Shown here: positions 24,087 to 33,228 of the stretch, piece after piece
Layout of the letters: each line of letters begins with the position of its first letter
Position numbering within the stretch: the first letter of the stretch is position 1
Source of the DNA: an uncultured Lachnospiraceae bacterium
Lineage (GTDB): Bacteria > Bacillota > Clostridia > Lachnospirales > Lachnospiraceae
Assembly (NCBI GenBank): GCA_946182825.1
Contig: CAMGZH010000006.1
Span: forward strand, 1 to 64,000
Direction of reading: 5' to 3'
DNA length: 64,000 bases
Position numbers and translations under genes: made by a program
The notes under the pieces: model-generated
Told to the model about the DNA's origin: nothing
The model's input: only the letters and a program-made list of their open reading frames with translations
Databases searched by the model: none

Positions 24087-27000
24087 GAACATCTCGGAAA
24101 GGCTCTCGATAAATCCTTTGGCTACACCATAAAGTGTCTTTGTCTGTACCGGATTGCTCTTATCTCCGGTCACTTCAAAATCTGCCAAAGCTTCACGGAA
24201 AATAGAATTGATATCCATTCCTCCGTCGTATTCTGCCAGCAGAGATACCGATCCTCCGCCCAATTCCCTTTGGATCTTCTCCGCCATCTGCGGCAGTTGT
24301 TCACTGACAGCCTCTCTGATCGCTGCCTGTGACAGTTTGATTCTTCCAACGATTCCGCCTTCCCGATCTGTTTTAAACTGTGCACGGATTTCACCGGTTT
24401 CCTCACTGTCAAAGGCAATATCCACCAGACCCTTGTCCTCTTCCTTGCCTCTTACGATCTTTAGTGTAAGATTTCCCAGTTTATCCGCCACCATAACCGG
24501 TACGGCATAGGTTTCCTTCTTTTCGGAAAGCTGCTTCATGATCTGGATCTGTCGCACGGACTGCTGAATTCCCTTTACATCTATGCTTCCATTTGCCGCA
24601 TCATCCGCCAAAGCTTTGCGTAAAAGATTCTCCGCTGTATCCGCCAGCTTTTCCTGCGCTTTTGCCATCTCCTCCGGCGTCTTGCATGCCTCGCCGAAAT
24701 CCTCCACCAGCTGATCGATCATGGTATCAAGGGTATCCACCCCGGAAAACAGATCCGCTTCCAGTCCGGAAAATGTCTTGCGGCCTTCACTTCCAAAGAC
24801 TCTAGTAAACAGGTTCTTCCGGTCGCGAAGCATCTGATTGACAGCCGCAAGGTTCACCGGTGACTGGGCAACTCCGGCATCCTTTAATACCCCGAAGGTA
24901 TCCTCATCTGCTTCCGCAATGGCCTCCCGCATCTGCTCCATATTCTCCTGAAGCAGCTGATCCTCTATCTCCCGGTCACCCTCTGCCTGCTCCAATGCAC
25001 TTGCCAGCTGATCCGGTGTCATCGCAAGATATGCCTTTTCTCCACCGATTTCTGTCAGCTTTGACGGTGTAACGATCTCCTTCGCATCCCGCATCCTTGC
25101 GGTCTCAAATGCCTTTGTCACCTGATCTGTAATAGAAAGTCTGCTCTCGATGGCGGATACTGCTCCCTTGTCGTCGCTGATCTCATATTCCCTTCCCTCA
25201 TGCTTTGCGGTTCTTACCGCTGTCATAAGGTTGTTCATGGTGATCTCAGCCCCCTGATACAGAAGCTGTCCGATGGCTGCTCCGTCTGTCTTATCCACCT
25301 GATACATCAGACGGTACAATCCTACAAAACTTTCCCTTTCTTCCTCTGTAATGGACTTCGTCTGCTCGGCCTTCCACAGAAATTCCGCAAAATCCTGTGC
25401 ATCCTTCTGGGAATCCTGTCGACTGTTCTCAAAGGATGTATCCTGTCCTTCGTCGCTCGGTGAAACACTGTACCGTTCCTCTGTCACCTGACGGGTCTTC
25501 TGTTCCAGTTCTTCCATGGTAAGGTTCAGTGGATTTTCTCCTTTGCGGATCATTTCCATTACCACCGCCGGTGTCATGCTCTTGAAGACCCTTGTCACCT
25601 GCTCGTCCGCTGCCTTTACCATTGCAATGGATTCCTCTGTAATCTCTCTGCTGTTATATCCCAGGATCCTTACCGCCCGCTCATTGGCTTCGGTTGTATC
25701 CAGTCCCAGATCCTTTAATATATCGTCCACATTCCGAAAGGCTTTCTGAATGGAATCCCCCAGATCCTTTCGGACCTCTGTTCCCATGGTTTCGTAACGC
25801 TGACCGGCCTTCTCATATTTTGCAGCAAGCCTTTGTCCATCCTCACAAAGGCTTCCGACCCTTGTCTGTGCAAACACTTCCATGCTCTTATATGAACTGA
25901 TCAGTGCTGCCGGCGCACGTCTCAGACCTTCCATCGCCTCAGTCGTCTCTGCAAAAAGCTCCGCAGCCTTTGCCTGCTCCCCAAACATCACCTTTTGTGT
26001 GTCTGCCTCCTGCTCCTTTAAACTTTCCACGAGGTCGGAGAGTGGGGTAGTATCAATGCCCATTCCCTTTCGGATCAGCATAAAATTCGCCTCGGTCGTC
26101 ATCATCAGGCGAACTTCTTCCAGTTGCCGTCTTGCCGTTATATTTTCCTTGGCTTCTGCGGGCTGCTCCATTGCCTTTCGCAGATCTTCGATGGTGATCT
26201 GTCCGTCCGTAGCAAGGGCTGCCGCCTGATCTGCCGTCTGATCCGTACTTTGTGCAATCACTTCCATGGCATCTCTCGCCTGATCCATCATGGATCTTCC
26301 CGGTAAGAGCATGGCATCCGATGGTGCCTGTCCTTCTTTTACCGCATCTGCAATGGCAACCGCCACATCCGCTGCATCCGTCCGAAGTTCCTTCCCCTGC
26401 ATTTCTTTCAGTGCCTGCAGGTTCTCCTCCGTCAGCGGGATCTGCTGATCTAAAAGCCATTTGGCATTTTGCAGCTGCTCATCATTGACCGGCAGCTTTG
26501 CCTTTTCCAGTGTCGCCTCGATCTGTGGCAGAAGAGCAGTAAAGTCCTCCTCTGATATTCCCGAAACATTCTGTGTGCTTCCTCCGGCAAATGCTGCGGT
26601 AAACACGTTCTCCGCTGTCGGTGCAAGCTCATTGGTCAGCAGATATCGGATGGCATCTTCCGGAAGCTGCTCCGGAAGCTGTTCCGCCTTGGCCAGAACC
26701 GTCTTCGACTCTTCCAGTGTGGTCGGATCTGTCGGCAATCCTTCCTCTTTTAACGTTTGCTCCACGCCTGCCGCTTCCGCCGCACTTCCTGTCATGGCCT
26801 CAACAGCATCCGACGAAATGCCTCCTGTCATGGAGATATCCACTCCTGCCTTGGCCAGCTGAAGACGGATCTTATCCGCAATGGTGACAAATTCCTTGGA
26901 GGATGCATGCCTTGGGTCAAAGCCTTCCTCCTGCATCTTCCCATAGCCTTCCTTCGACATGCTCTGGGCTGCCATGACCATCTGCGTCTTTTCCATTCGC

Positions 27001-27251
27001 GCATCCATTCCGCCCTTGGTCTGCTTCGCATAGGCTTCTGCCGCAGTCTTGCGCAGAGCCTTTCTGTCATAGAAGGAATCTGCCTTGATCTGATATCCGG
27101 CACTGTAATCTGCTCCGACATTCTCTCCCTTAACCGGGATCGAAGCTTCCGACTTCCCGGATTCCTTCCAGTCTGCCGTTGTATTGACCGGTCTACCTTT
27201 TTCATTCAGCTTGCCTGCCGAATCCTTGAGCATTACATCGTTTATATTCAT
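24084..27251 (-). CDS. Large repetitive protein with FliK-like C-terminal domain (DUF6240-like)
   Basis: The 1055-residue protein has no signal peptide and is largely helical. Repeating motifs of the form P-L-T-x-E-N-L-x-A-L recur (AKWLLDQQIPLTEENLQALK, LTNELAPTAENVFTAAF, EITMNNLMTAVRTA). Residues about 917-1010 (NLTLKIVRGKEEDKGLVDI, EIRAQFKTDREGGIVGRI, EAVSEQLPQM) resemble the FliK hook-length control C-domain: strand-rich, 'reads inside out' helix and G-G-x-V end. I recall a family DUF6240 with these repeats but could not check. It lies upstream of flagellin with its own sigma-28-like promoter. A role in the flagellar export/hook switch is inference. Confidence 0.65.
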   Translation of the reverse strand: MNINDVMLKDSAGKLNEKGRPVNTTADWKESGKSEASIPVKGENVGADYSAGYQIKADSFYDRKALRKTAAEAYAKQTKGGMDARMEKTQMVMAAQSMSKEGYGKMQEEGFDPRHASSKEFVTIADKIRLQLAKAGVDISMTGGISSDAVEAMTGSAAEAAGVEQTLKEEGLPTDPTTLEESKTVLAKAEQLPEQLPEDAIRYLLTNELAPTAENVFTAAFAGGSTQNVSGISEEDFTALLPQIEATLEKAKLPVNDEQLQNAKWLLDQQIPLTEENLQALKEMQGKELRTDAADVAVAIADAVKEGQAPSDAMLLPGRSMMDQARDAMEVIAQSTDQTADQAAALATDGQITIEDLRKAMEQPAEAKENITARRQLEEVRLMMTTEANFMLIRKGMGIDTTPLSDLVESLKEQEADTQKVMFGEQAKAAELFAETTEAMEGLRRAPAALISSYKSMEVFAQTRVGSLCEDGQRLAAKYEKAGQRYETMGTEVRKDLGDSIQKAFRNVDDILKDLGLDTTEANERAVRILGYNSREITEESIAMVKAADEQVTRVFKSMTPAVVMEMIRKGENPLNLTMEELEQKTRQVTEERYSVSPSDEGQDTSFENSRQDSQKDAQDFAEFLWKAEQTKSITEEERESFVGLYRLMYQVDKTDGAAIGQLLYQGAEITMNNLMTAVRTAKHEGREYEISDDKGAVSAIESRLSITDQVTKAFETARMRDAKEIVTPSKLTEIGGEKAYLAMTPDQLASALEQAEGDREIEDQLLQENMEQMREAIAEADEDTFGVLKDAGVAQSPVNLAAVNQMLRDRKNLFTRVFGSEGRKTFSGLEADLFSGVDTLDTMIDQLVEDFGEACKTPEEMAKAQEKLADTAENLLRKALADDAANGSIDVKGIQQSVRQIQIMKQLSEKKETYAVPVMVADKLGNLTLKIVRGKEEDKGLVDIAFDSEETGEIRAQFKTDREGGIVGRIKLSQAAIREAVSEQLPQMAEKIQRELGGGSVSLLAEYDGGMDINSIFREALADFEVTGDKSNPVQTKTLYGVAKGFIESLSEMF

Positions 27252-27294
27252 CAGGGAAACCTCACATTTCTCTTTTCTTCAACATTCACTGAAT

Positions 27295-27321
27295 ATTTCG
27301 GCCATGTTCTTCTTCAATTGA
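27295..27321 (-). promoter_or_regulatory. Sigma-28-like promoter of the FliK-like gene
   Basis: On the minus strand TCAA (27321-27318), 15 bases, GCCGAAAT (27302-27295). Five of eight -10 positions (GCCGA) are perfect. It lies in the divergent region shared with the NusG-II gene. Confidence 0.5.
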
Positions 27322-27346
27322 AGTCCTAAGCCAAAAATAGTAACAT
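27318..27346 (+). promoter_or_regulatory. Possible promoter of the NusG-II/Gx-transporter pair
   Basis: TTGAAG (27318-27323), 17 bases, TAACAT (27341-27346), 35 bases before the start codon. It is a moderate match. Confidence 0.4.
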
Positions 27347-27380
27347 AAATGTGTAACTTACCATTCACAAAGGAGTCTTT

Positions 27381-27785
27381 ATGAAGCGTTCCATGCGAGA
27401 CTATATTTCAAAACGGGATCTTTTTCTGATCCTTTTTTTACTGGTCTTATCCTGCCTTTTCCTTTTGGCCTTTCAGATATATCACACGATGCACAAGGCC
27501 CGGGGTGGGGCAGTAGAGATCACGGTGGATGGTAAGATTTTCGGCACCTATCCTCTAGAGAAGGATCAGGTCATACCGATTACAAACAAAAAGGGCGTCG
27601 TTTCCAACACCCTTACCATAAAAGACGGGAAAGCTTACATGTCCCACGCCAATTGCCCGGACCGGCTCTGCATGCACCAGGGGCGCATCGACTCCGACGG
27701 ACAGTCCATCGTCTGCCTTCCCAACAAAATTGTTTGCACCGTTCACTCAGATACCAAACCGGATATGGATGTAATGACACAATGA
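27381..27785 (+). CDS. NusG domain II-containing membrane-anchored protein
   Basis: The 134-residue protein has an N-terminal membrane helix (DLFLILFLLVLSCLFLLAF) and an extracytoplasmic NusG-II domain: AVEITVDGKIFGTYPLEKDQ, NTLTIKDGKAYMSHANCPDR, then CMHQGRIDSDGQSIVCLPNK. Two Cys-containing turns are conserved in this family. The gene overlaps the next start by ATGA. In Clostridia the NusG-II/Gx pair often precedes FMN-transferase and prenyl-synthase genes, suggesting a link to flavin- or quinone-based extracellular electron transfer. Here that extension is absent. Confidence 0.88.
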   Translation: MKRSMRDYISKRDLFLILFLLVLSCLFLLAFQIYHTMHKARGGAVEITVDGKIFGTYPLEKDQVIPITNKKGVVSNTLTIKDGKAYMSHANCPDRLCMHQGRIDSDGQSIVCLPNKIVCTVHSDTKPDMDVMTQ

Positions 27786-28300
27786 AACATACAACTTCTT
27801 CCAACACACAAATTCATCTTGTCAGCCTCGGAGTCTTTCTGGCTCTTGCCTTGATCTTCTCCTATGTGGAATCCCTGATTCCCTTTTATTTTGGAGTTCC
27901 CGGAATGAAGCTGGGACTGACCAACGCTGTGGTCGTGATCCTTCTGTACCTCTATGGTCCCAGGGACTCTTTTCTGGTCTCTGTCCTTCGTATCCTTTTG
28001 GCTGGCTTTATGTTTGGAAATGCCTTCAGCATCCTGTATTCCCTGGCCGGCGGCATCTTATCCTTTCTGGTCATGCTTCTTCTTGTTCAGACAAAATTCT
28101 GCAAAATGATAGCCGTCAGCGTTGCTGGCGGCCTCTCACATAACCTTGGACAGCTCCTTTTGGCAGCTGTCCTGGTAAAAAATTATAATATTTTGTTCTA
28201 CTTACCGGTTCTAATGGTAGCCGGCATTATTACCGGTCTTCTGATCGGTATCATCGCTTCGGCGATCCATGCCAGGGTTGCCCCTCTCACTAAGGACTGA
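27782..28300 (+). CDS. Gx transporter family protein
   Basis: From the ATG at 27782 (overlapping ATGA) the protein is 172 residues with about five membrane helices and the family pattern FLALALIFSYVESLIPF, GMKLGLTNAVVVILLYLYGP, AGGLSHNLGQLL. The family was once annotated as heptaprenyl diphosphate synthase component I, because it neighbours prenyl synthases, but is now seen as an ECF-like S-component-type transporter. The substrate is unknown. Its translation is coupled to the NusG-II gene. It converges on recR with a 1-base gap; no terminator is seen between. Confidence 0.85.
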   Translation: MKHTTSSNTQIHLVSLGVFLALALIFSYVESLIPFYFGVPGMKLGLTNAVVVILLYLYGPRDSFLVSVLRILLAGFMFGNAFSILYSLAGGILSFLVMLLLVQTKFCKMIAVSVAGGLSHNLGQLLLAAVLVKNYNILFYLPVLMVAGIITGLLIGIIASAIHARVAPLTKD

Positions 28301-28301
28301 C

Positions 28302-28904
28302 TTAAAGGTCTCTTCTTCCCTCTAAGGCACGAAGCAGTGTAACTTCATCGATATATTCCAGATCGCCTCCCACCGGAACGCCACTGGCGATCCTTGTGAC
28401 TTTCACGTCACCGATGGGTTTGATCAATCGACTGATATACATGGCTGTAGTCTCACCCTCCAGAGAAGAGTTGGTGGCGATGATCACTTCCTTGACTTCT
28501 CCGTCGGATAATCTTGCGATCAGTTCCTTTAGACGGATATCGGAAGGTCCGATGCCCTGCATCGGTGAGATCGCGCCATGAAGCACATGATACAGTCCCT
28601 TATATTCGCCGGTCTTCTCGTAGGCTGCCAGATCCCTGGTATCCTCCACCACCATAATAGTGCTCCGGTCTCTTTTTGCGCTTGCGCAGATCGGACATAC
28701 CTCCTGATCGGTCAGATTAAAACAAACCTTGCAATAGCGTACGTTCTTCCTTGCGCTAACAATGGTATCAGCGAGCTGTTCCACCTCGGTCTGAGGCATT
28801 CCCAGTATATGAAACGCCAGCCTCTGGGCACTTTTTTCACCGATTCCCGGTAAAGATGACAGACCGGCGATCAGTCGGCTGATCTCTTTGCTATAGTAAT
28901 CCAT
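28302..28904 (-). CDS. recR: Recombination mediator protein RecR
   Basis: The 200-residue protein loads/removes SSB in RecFOR repair. It has an N-terminal HhH motif ([17 protein letters not shown]), a four-Cys zinc finger ([16 protein letters not shown]) and a Toprim domain ([36 protein letters not shown]). All ligands are intact. The start shares a base with the YbaB stop (TAATG), so translation is coupled. The dnaX-ybaB-recR order is conserved across bacteria. Confidence 0.97.
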   Translation of the reverse strand: MDYYSKEISRLIAGLSSLPGIGEKSAQRLAFHILGMPQTEVEQLADTIVSARKNVRYCKVCFNLTDQEVCPICASAKRDRSTIMVVEDTRDLAAYEKTGEYKGLYHVLHGAISPMQGIGPSDIRLKELIARLSDGEVKEVIIATNSSLEGETTAMYISRLIKPIGDVKVTRIASGVPVGGDLEYIDEVTLLRALEGRRDL

Positions 28905-29248
28905 TAAAACGGTAATCCTCCGCCTAAACCACCGGTAAGCTTGGACATGTTTGCCTGACTCATCTCATCGATCTGACCGAGGGCATCGTTGGTTGCTACC
29001 ATGATCATTTCCTCTAACATCTCCATGTCATCGGTATCTACTGCCTCCGGATCGATCTTGACCTTTGTCACTACCTTCTTACCGGATACCGTTACCTCTA
29101 CAGCACCGCCGCCTGCCGTTGCTGTTACTTCCTTAGCTTCTAATTCCTTCTGGCTTTCCTCCATCTGACGCTGCATTCTCTGTGCCTGCTTCATCAAATT
29201 GTTCATGTTACCAGGCATACCACCTGGGAATCCACCTCTTCTTGCCAT
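28904..29248 (-). CDS. YbaB/EbfC family nucleoid-associated protein
   Basis: The 114-residue protein matches the family: an N-terminal [20 protein letters not shown] helix, then [20 protein letters not shown] and [20 protein letters not shown]. YbaB dimers bind DNA and may assist the RecR/DnaX functions encoded beside it. It sits 4 bases after dnaX. The N-terminal Gly/Met-rich [15 protein letters not shown] is a variable segment. Confidence 0.95.
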   Translation of the reverse strand: MARRGGFPGGMPGNMNNLMKQAQRMQRQMEESQKELEAKEVTATAGGGAVEVTVSGKKVVTKVKIDPEAVDTDDMEMLEEMIMVATNDALGQIDEMSQANMSKLTGGLGGGLPF

Positions 29249-29252
29249 TGTG

Positions 29253-30890
29253 TTAATCCTCCTGATTGTCTTCTACTTCTATTTCCATTCCGAATATATC
29301 GGAAAAGTGGGCTGCATAATCATCCCTTGCATCACCATAAGCCTGTCGGCCCGATACATTGGTTGTGTTATAGATCAGCTCATATGGAACCTCTGCTCCG
29401 ATTCCATCCATGAACATCTGCTCCAGCAGTGCCCGATTGGCCGAGCCGTTCACCATATTATACGCTATCTCCGCATCAAACACGATCCAAACGGCCTTTC
29501 CATCCTCACTCGGACGAACATTCACATCGGTTCCGGTCAGATAGGTCTGCAGAGCTTTATCCTCTAACCGCGCCACCATGGTATTAAAACTTCCCACAGC
29601 TTTTGCGATATCTTCTTCTGTTGCCTTCGGCATTGGCGGTTTCTCCACCACAGGTGCTGCCTGTCCCGGAACAAATCCACTTTTCTGCATGATAGATTCA
29701 ATCATCTCCGGTGTGATCTGCGTTGCCGCCGTTGCCTCTTCCTGTTTTTTCTCAAGATCCTCGATCCTCTCAGACAGAGCCGCCGGATCCTCATCCATCT
29801 GCGGATGGCACAAACGAATCAGGGCGACCTCCAGCAGAACCCGCTTTTCCATAGACATACGAATCTGATTGGACAGTTCGGAGAGGATACGGATGTACCG
29901 CATCAGAATCAAAGCATCCGTTTCTTTGCTTTCCTCGATCAGTAGTGCCTTGTTCTCGCTGGTCATATCCAGGGAATTCACCATGCTTTCATCGGTACGT
30001 ACCAGCAGCATATTCCGCAGATACCAGGTAAAGTCCGACACGAACTGCGCCAGATCCCGTCCGGTGTTCACCACGTCCTCCACCACAGAGAGAACCGCTT
30101 TCACATCTCTTCCCCGGATTCCCCGCATCAACGTAGAAAATACCTGAGTATCCACAACACCAAGCACCTTCAGCACATTGTCATAGGTCAGTTTTTGTCC
30201 CAAGTAAAAATTGATGCACTGATCCAACAGGCTCAATGCATCTCGCATGGATCCGTCTCCAGCCCTTGCCACATAGTCCAAGGCTTCATCCTCTGCCTCG
30301 ACCTGCTCTGCCTCACAAAGTTCCCGCAGCCTTGCCGCGATGGTCTCCACCTGTATTCGATGAAAATCATGGCGCTGACATCGGGAAAGGATGGTGACCG
30401 GAATCTTGTGCAACTCTGTGGTCGCTAAGATAAAGATCACATAGGATGGCGGCTCCTCTAATGTTTTAAGAAACGCATTGAAAGCAGCAGGAGAGAGCAT
30501 ATGCACCTCATCGATGATGTAGACCTTATACTTTCCAATCGTTGGCGGATAGCCCACATCCTCAATAATGCTCCGGATACTTTCCACACCGTTGTTGGAA
30601 GCCGCATCCATTTCAACAACATTCAAAGAACTTCCATCTCCAATGGCCTTACATACTTCACATTCTCCGCAGGGACTTCCGTCTTCCTTCGGATGCCGGC
30701 AGTTCACGGCTCTTGCAAAAATCTTGGCAACCGTGGTCTTACCTGTACCTCTTGTCCCTGTAAAAAGGTATGCGTGTCCGATCCGGTCGGCTGCTATTTC
30801 ATTTTTCAGGGTGGTAACAATATGTTCCTGGCCTTTTACATCTGAAAATTCCTGTGGCCGGAACTTTCGGTACAATGCCACATAGGACAT
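29253..30890 (-). CDS. dnaX: DNA polymerase III subunit gamma/tau
   Basis: The 545-residue clamp-loader ATPase has Walker A (FTGTRGTGKTTVAKIFARAV), the four-Cys zinc module (CRHPKEDGSPCGECEVC), Walker B (KVYIIDEVHMLS), the SRC arginine finger (LSRCQRHDFHRI) and the C-terminal domain III. The tau-type C-terminal extension is about 200 residues. No long slippery run (A7 or more) is evident, so a separate short gamma form is not supported. It is downstream of pfkA by 23 bases. Confidence 0.96.
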   Translation of the reverse strand: MSYVALYRKFRPQEFSDVKGQEHIVTTLKNEIAADRIGHAYLFTGTRGTGKTTVAKIFARAVNCRHPKEDGSPCGECEVCKAIGDGSSLNVVEMDAASNNGVESIRSIIEDVGYPPTIGKYKVYIIDEVHMLSPAAFNAFLKTLEEPPSYVIFILATTELHKIPVTILSRCQRHDFHRIQVETIAARLRELCEAEQVEAEDEALDYVARAGDGSMRDALSLLDQCINFYLGQKLTYDNVLKVLGVVDTQVFSTLMRGIRGRDVKAVLSVVEDVVNTGRDLAQFVSDFTWYLRNMLLVRTDESMVNSLDMTSENKALLIEESKETDALILMRYIRILSELSNQIRMSMEKRVLLEVALIRLCHPQMDEDPAALSERIEDLEKKQEEATAATQITPEMIESIMQKSGFVPGQAAPVVEKPPMPKATEEDIAKAVGSFNTMVARLEDKALQTYLTGTDVNVRPSEDGKAVWIVFDAEIAYNMVNGSANRALLEQMFMDGIGAEVPYELIYNTTNVSGRQAYGDARDDYAAHFSDIFGMEIEVEDNQED

Positions 30891-30913
30891 GACGTTCTTC
30901 CTCTCTTAAATCC

Positions 30914-31990
30914 TTAATCACCAAAGCTGATTCCGATTCGCTTGGCTTCCTTAATCATCTTACAATCCGGATCGACACCCTTTAACTTTCCGGCCACTTC
31001 CTCCAGTGGAACCAACTTGGTATCTCCGTCGATCATGGCTACCATATTGCCATACTTTTTGTCCATGATCGCTTTCGCAGCGGCTGAACCGAGTCTTGTA
31101 CACAATACACGGTCGTATGGACATGGGGTACCGCCTCTCTGGGTGTGACCCGGAACGGTTACCCGGGCTTCACTTCCCAGTTCTTTTGTGATCATTTCAG
31201 CGATCTTATAGGAAACAGAAGGGTATGGCTCCTTCGCCAGTTTCTTCTTCAATTCCTTTTTCGAAAGCTTTGCATCTTCCTTGGAGATCGCACCCTCCGC
31301 TACGGCCAGAATGGTAAAGCCCTTTCCGGACTCCTGGCGCTTCCGGATGGCATTCAAGATCTTCTTGTCATCATATGGAATCTCCGGCAACAGAATGATA
31401 TCCGCTCCAGATGCAACTCCTGCGTACAGGGTCAGCCATCCCACCTTATGGCCCATGACCTCAACGATAAACACTCTGTTATGGGATGCTGCTGTGGTAT
31501 GGATGCAGTCGATGGCTGCTGACGCAACATTAACTGCAGAATAGAATCCAAAGGTGATATCCGTTCCATAGATATCATTATCAATGGTCTTCGGAAGATG
31601 GATCACATTTAGTCCCTCTTCCCGTAAAAGGTTTGCTGTCTTCTGTGTTCCGTTTCCACCCAGGATCACAAGGCAATCCAGATTGAGCTTGTAGTAGTTG
31701 CTCTTCATAGCCTCTACCTTGTTCAGACCGTTTTCGTCCGGATCGCGCATATACTTAAAGGGCTGTCTGGATGAACCTAAGATGGTTCCTCCCTTTGTTA
31801 GGATTCCGGAAAAATCTGTACTGGTCAGAAGCCTGTAATTTCCATAGATCAGACCCTTATATCCGTTTAGAAAGCCATAGACCTCCAACTGTTTTACATT
31901 TTCCTCCAGACCCTTTACAACACCTCGCATGGCTGCGTTCAGCGCCTGACAGTCTCCGCCACTTGTTAGCATACCGATTCTCATAGACAA
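30914..31990 (-). CDS. pfkA: 6-phosphofructokinase (group III type)
   Basis: The 358-residue glycolytic enzyme phosphorylates fructose-6-phosphate. Motifs include MLTSGGDCQALNAAMRGVV, LGGNGTQKTANLL (with Gly at the E. coli 104 position), PKTIDNDIYGTDITFGF (Lys at position 124) and VEVMGHKVGWLTLYAGV. Gly104 with Lys124 is a mixed pattern, neither classical ATP type (G/G) nor PPi type (D/K). It is usually assigned to ATP-using group III enzymes. The phosphoryl donor therefore needs testing. It leads the dnaX run. Confidence 0.92.
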   Translation of the reverse strand: MSMRIGMLTSGGDCQALNAAMRGVVKGLEENVKQLEVYGFLNGYKGLIYGNYRLLTSTDFSGILTKGGTILGSSRQPFKYMRDPDENGLNKVEAMKSNYYKLNLDCLVILGGNGTQKTANLLREEGLNVIHLPKTIDNDIYGTDITFGFYSAVNVASAAIDCIHTTAASHNRVFIVEVMGHKVGWLTLYAGVASGADIILLPEIPYDDKKILNAIRKRQESGKGFTILAVAEGAISKEDAKLSKKELKKKLAKEPYPSVSYKIAEMITKELGSEARVTVPGHTQRGGTPCPYDRVLCTRLGSAAAKAIMDKKYGNMVAMIDGDTKLVPLEEVAGKLKGVDPDCKMIKEAKRIGISFGD

Positions 31991-32028
31991 CCTCCTTTTA
32001 CATTTAAGACCCGCTCATTGAAAGCTTG

Positions 32029-33216
32029 TTATTCGCCGTATTGAAGCCTAACGTCTTCTGCTGTAATTGTATCAACAAGTTCCCACTGCCAACGATTACG
32101 CAGTGTGATCTTCTTACGGTAGAGCAGTAGTTCAGCCCGTCCGTTTCCACCGGTCCAGATGCTCTGTGTTCCCTTTCCATCCGGTCGGTCGTACTCGTTG
32201 ACTACCATATCTGCCTTGTCACATTCAATCTTTAATGCTACCCGCGTCATCGGCGTTTCCTGATGGATCGCCCAGCGGAATTTTTGTTTTGTTTCTTTTT
32301 TCTGTGTACCTGTTCTTGTAAGGGTCCAGAACTTGGAAAAGTTAAACTCGTACTTTTCTCCTTCCCGATCGATGCCACCGATGAGTGTCTCATCCATTGT
32401 CATCGGTCCCACCTTAACCGCACCACCTCCAAAGGCAAAGGCTGAGTGCTTCAGTTCTCCGTCCTTTTTACTGGTAAGATGGTTGCTAGAGAAAAAGCAC
32501 CAAGGGGAGTTCAGCTCATGTCCCCACACCTTATCGGCTGTTCCGTAGGAAAACTCCGGCTTCACGTCGTAGGTCTCCCCATTCCAGGTAACGGTTCCCT
32601 CATAGGAGGTCTTCATTCCCTCGGTATGCCAGTAGGCATCCACCATATTGGCTCCTCTGGCCGGTCCGCTTGTGGAATATCCAAGGTTGAACGCGATCTC
32701 CTTATTGATCTTTAAGTCCCAGGTAAAGCGCCCGATATCGGTATGCTCCTGCGGATTTTCTCTATGATGGGCTGCATTTACCTCGATCTGTCCCATGGTT
32801 CTTGTCTCAGAAAGGAAACAGTCCTTCGCGCTTACAAGAATATCCAGTTCTTCTCCGACATCCACCTGATTCCATGGAATGTAGCGGGAGAGTGAGCATC
32901 CCTGCTCACCCATGATGATGGCTTTAACGGTGAGATAGGATGGTTTCTCTCCATTCTCTGCAAAAACGACCTGATCGCCTCCAAGCTCCGGATTATAAGC
33001 CACAAAGCCGATTCCAAAACTACGGACTGCGCCGGTCTGACGGCTGACACCGGAGAAACAATGTCTCCACATGTCAAATCCCTCTTTTGCTAGAGCCCCT
33101 TTTAGCATAAATACATTTCGAGCCGGATCCGATTTATCAAATCCTCTGTCTCCACCGCCTAGTGGATTCTTTATCTCGATACCTTCTATCATTTTGGATA
33201 TATCCTTTAATTCCAT
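32029..33216 (-). CDS. Lipocalin-like (tocopherol cyclase/CrtC-type) protein, uncertain
   Basis: The 395-residue protein has no signal peptide and is strand-rich, with many Trp/Tyr. It contains GFDMWRHCFSGVSRQTGAVR, KPSYLTVKAIIMGE, SPWCFFSSNHLTSKKDGELK and FNFSKFWTLTRTGTQKKETK. The pattern is reminiscent of lipocalin-fold hydratase/cyclase proteins, but I could not verify it, and no catalytic residues are claimed. It sits between pfkA and greA in the same direction, with 38- and 12-base gaps. I see no Cys/His metal site. Confidence 0.45.
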   Translation of the reverse strand: MELKDISKMIEGIEIKNPLGGGDRGFDKSDPARNVFMLKGALAKEGFDMWRHCFSGVSRQTGAVRSFGIGFVAYNPELGGDQVVFAENGEKPSYLTVKAIIMGEQGCSLSRYIPWNQVDVGEELDILVSAKDCFLSETRTMGQIEVNAAHHRENPQEHTDIGRFTWDLKINKEIAFNLGYSTSGPARGANMVDAYWHTEGMKTSYEGTVTWNGETYDVKPEFSYGTADKVWGHELNSPWCFFSSNHLTSKKDGELKHSAFAFGGGAVKVGPMTMDETLIGGIDREGEKYEFNFSKFWTLTRTGTQKKETKQKFRWAIHQETPMTRVALKIECDKADMVVNEYDRPDGKGTQSIWTGGNGRAELLLYRKKITLRNRWQWELVDTITAEDVRLQYGE

Positions 33217-33228
33217 GTTGCACCTCGA

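Noticed and set aside
29740-29756. Slippery A-run in dnaX as a programmed frameshift site
   Set aside because: Only six As, no stimulatory hairpin or close stop in the shifted frame was identified.
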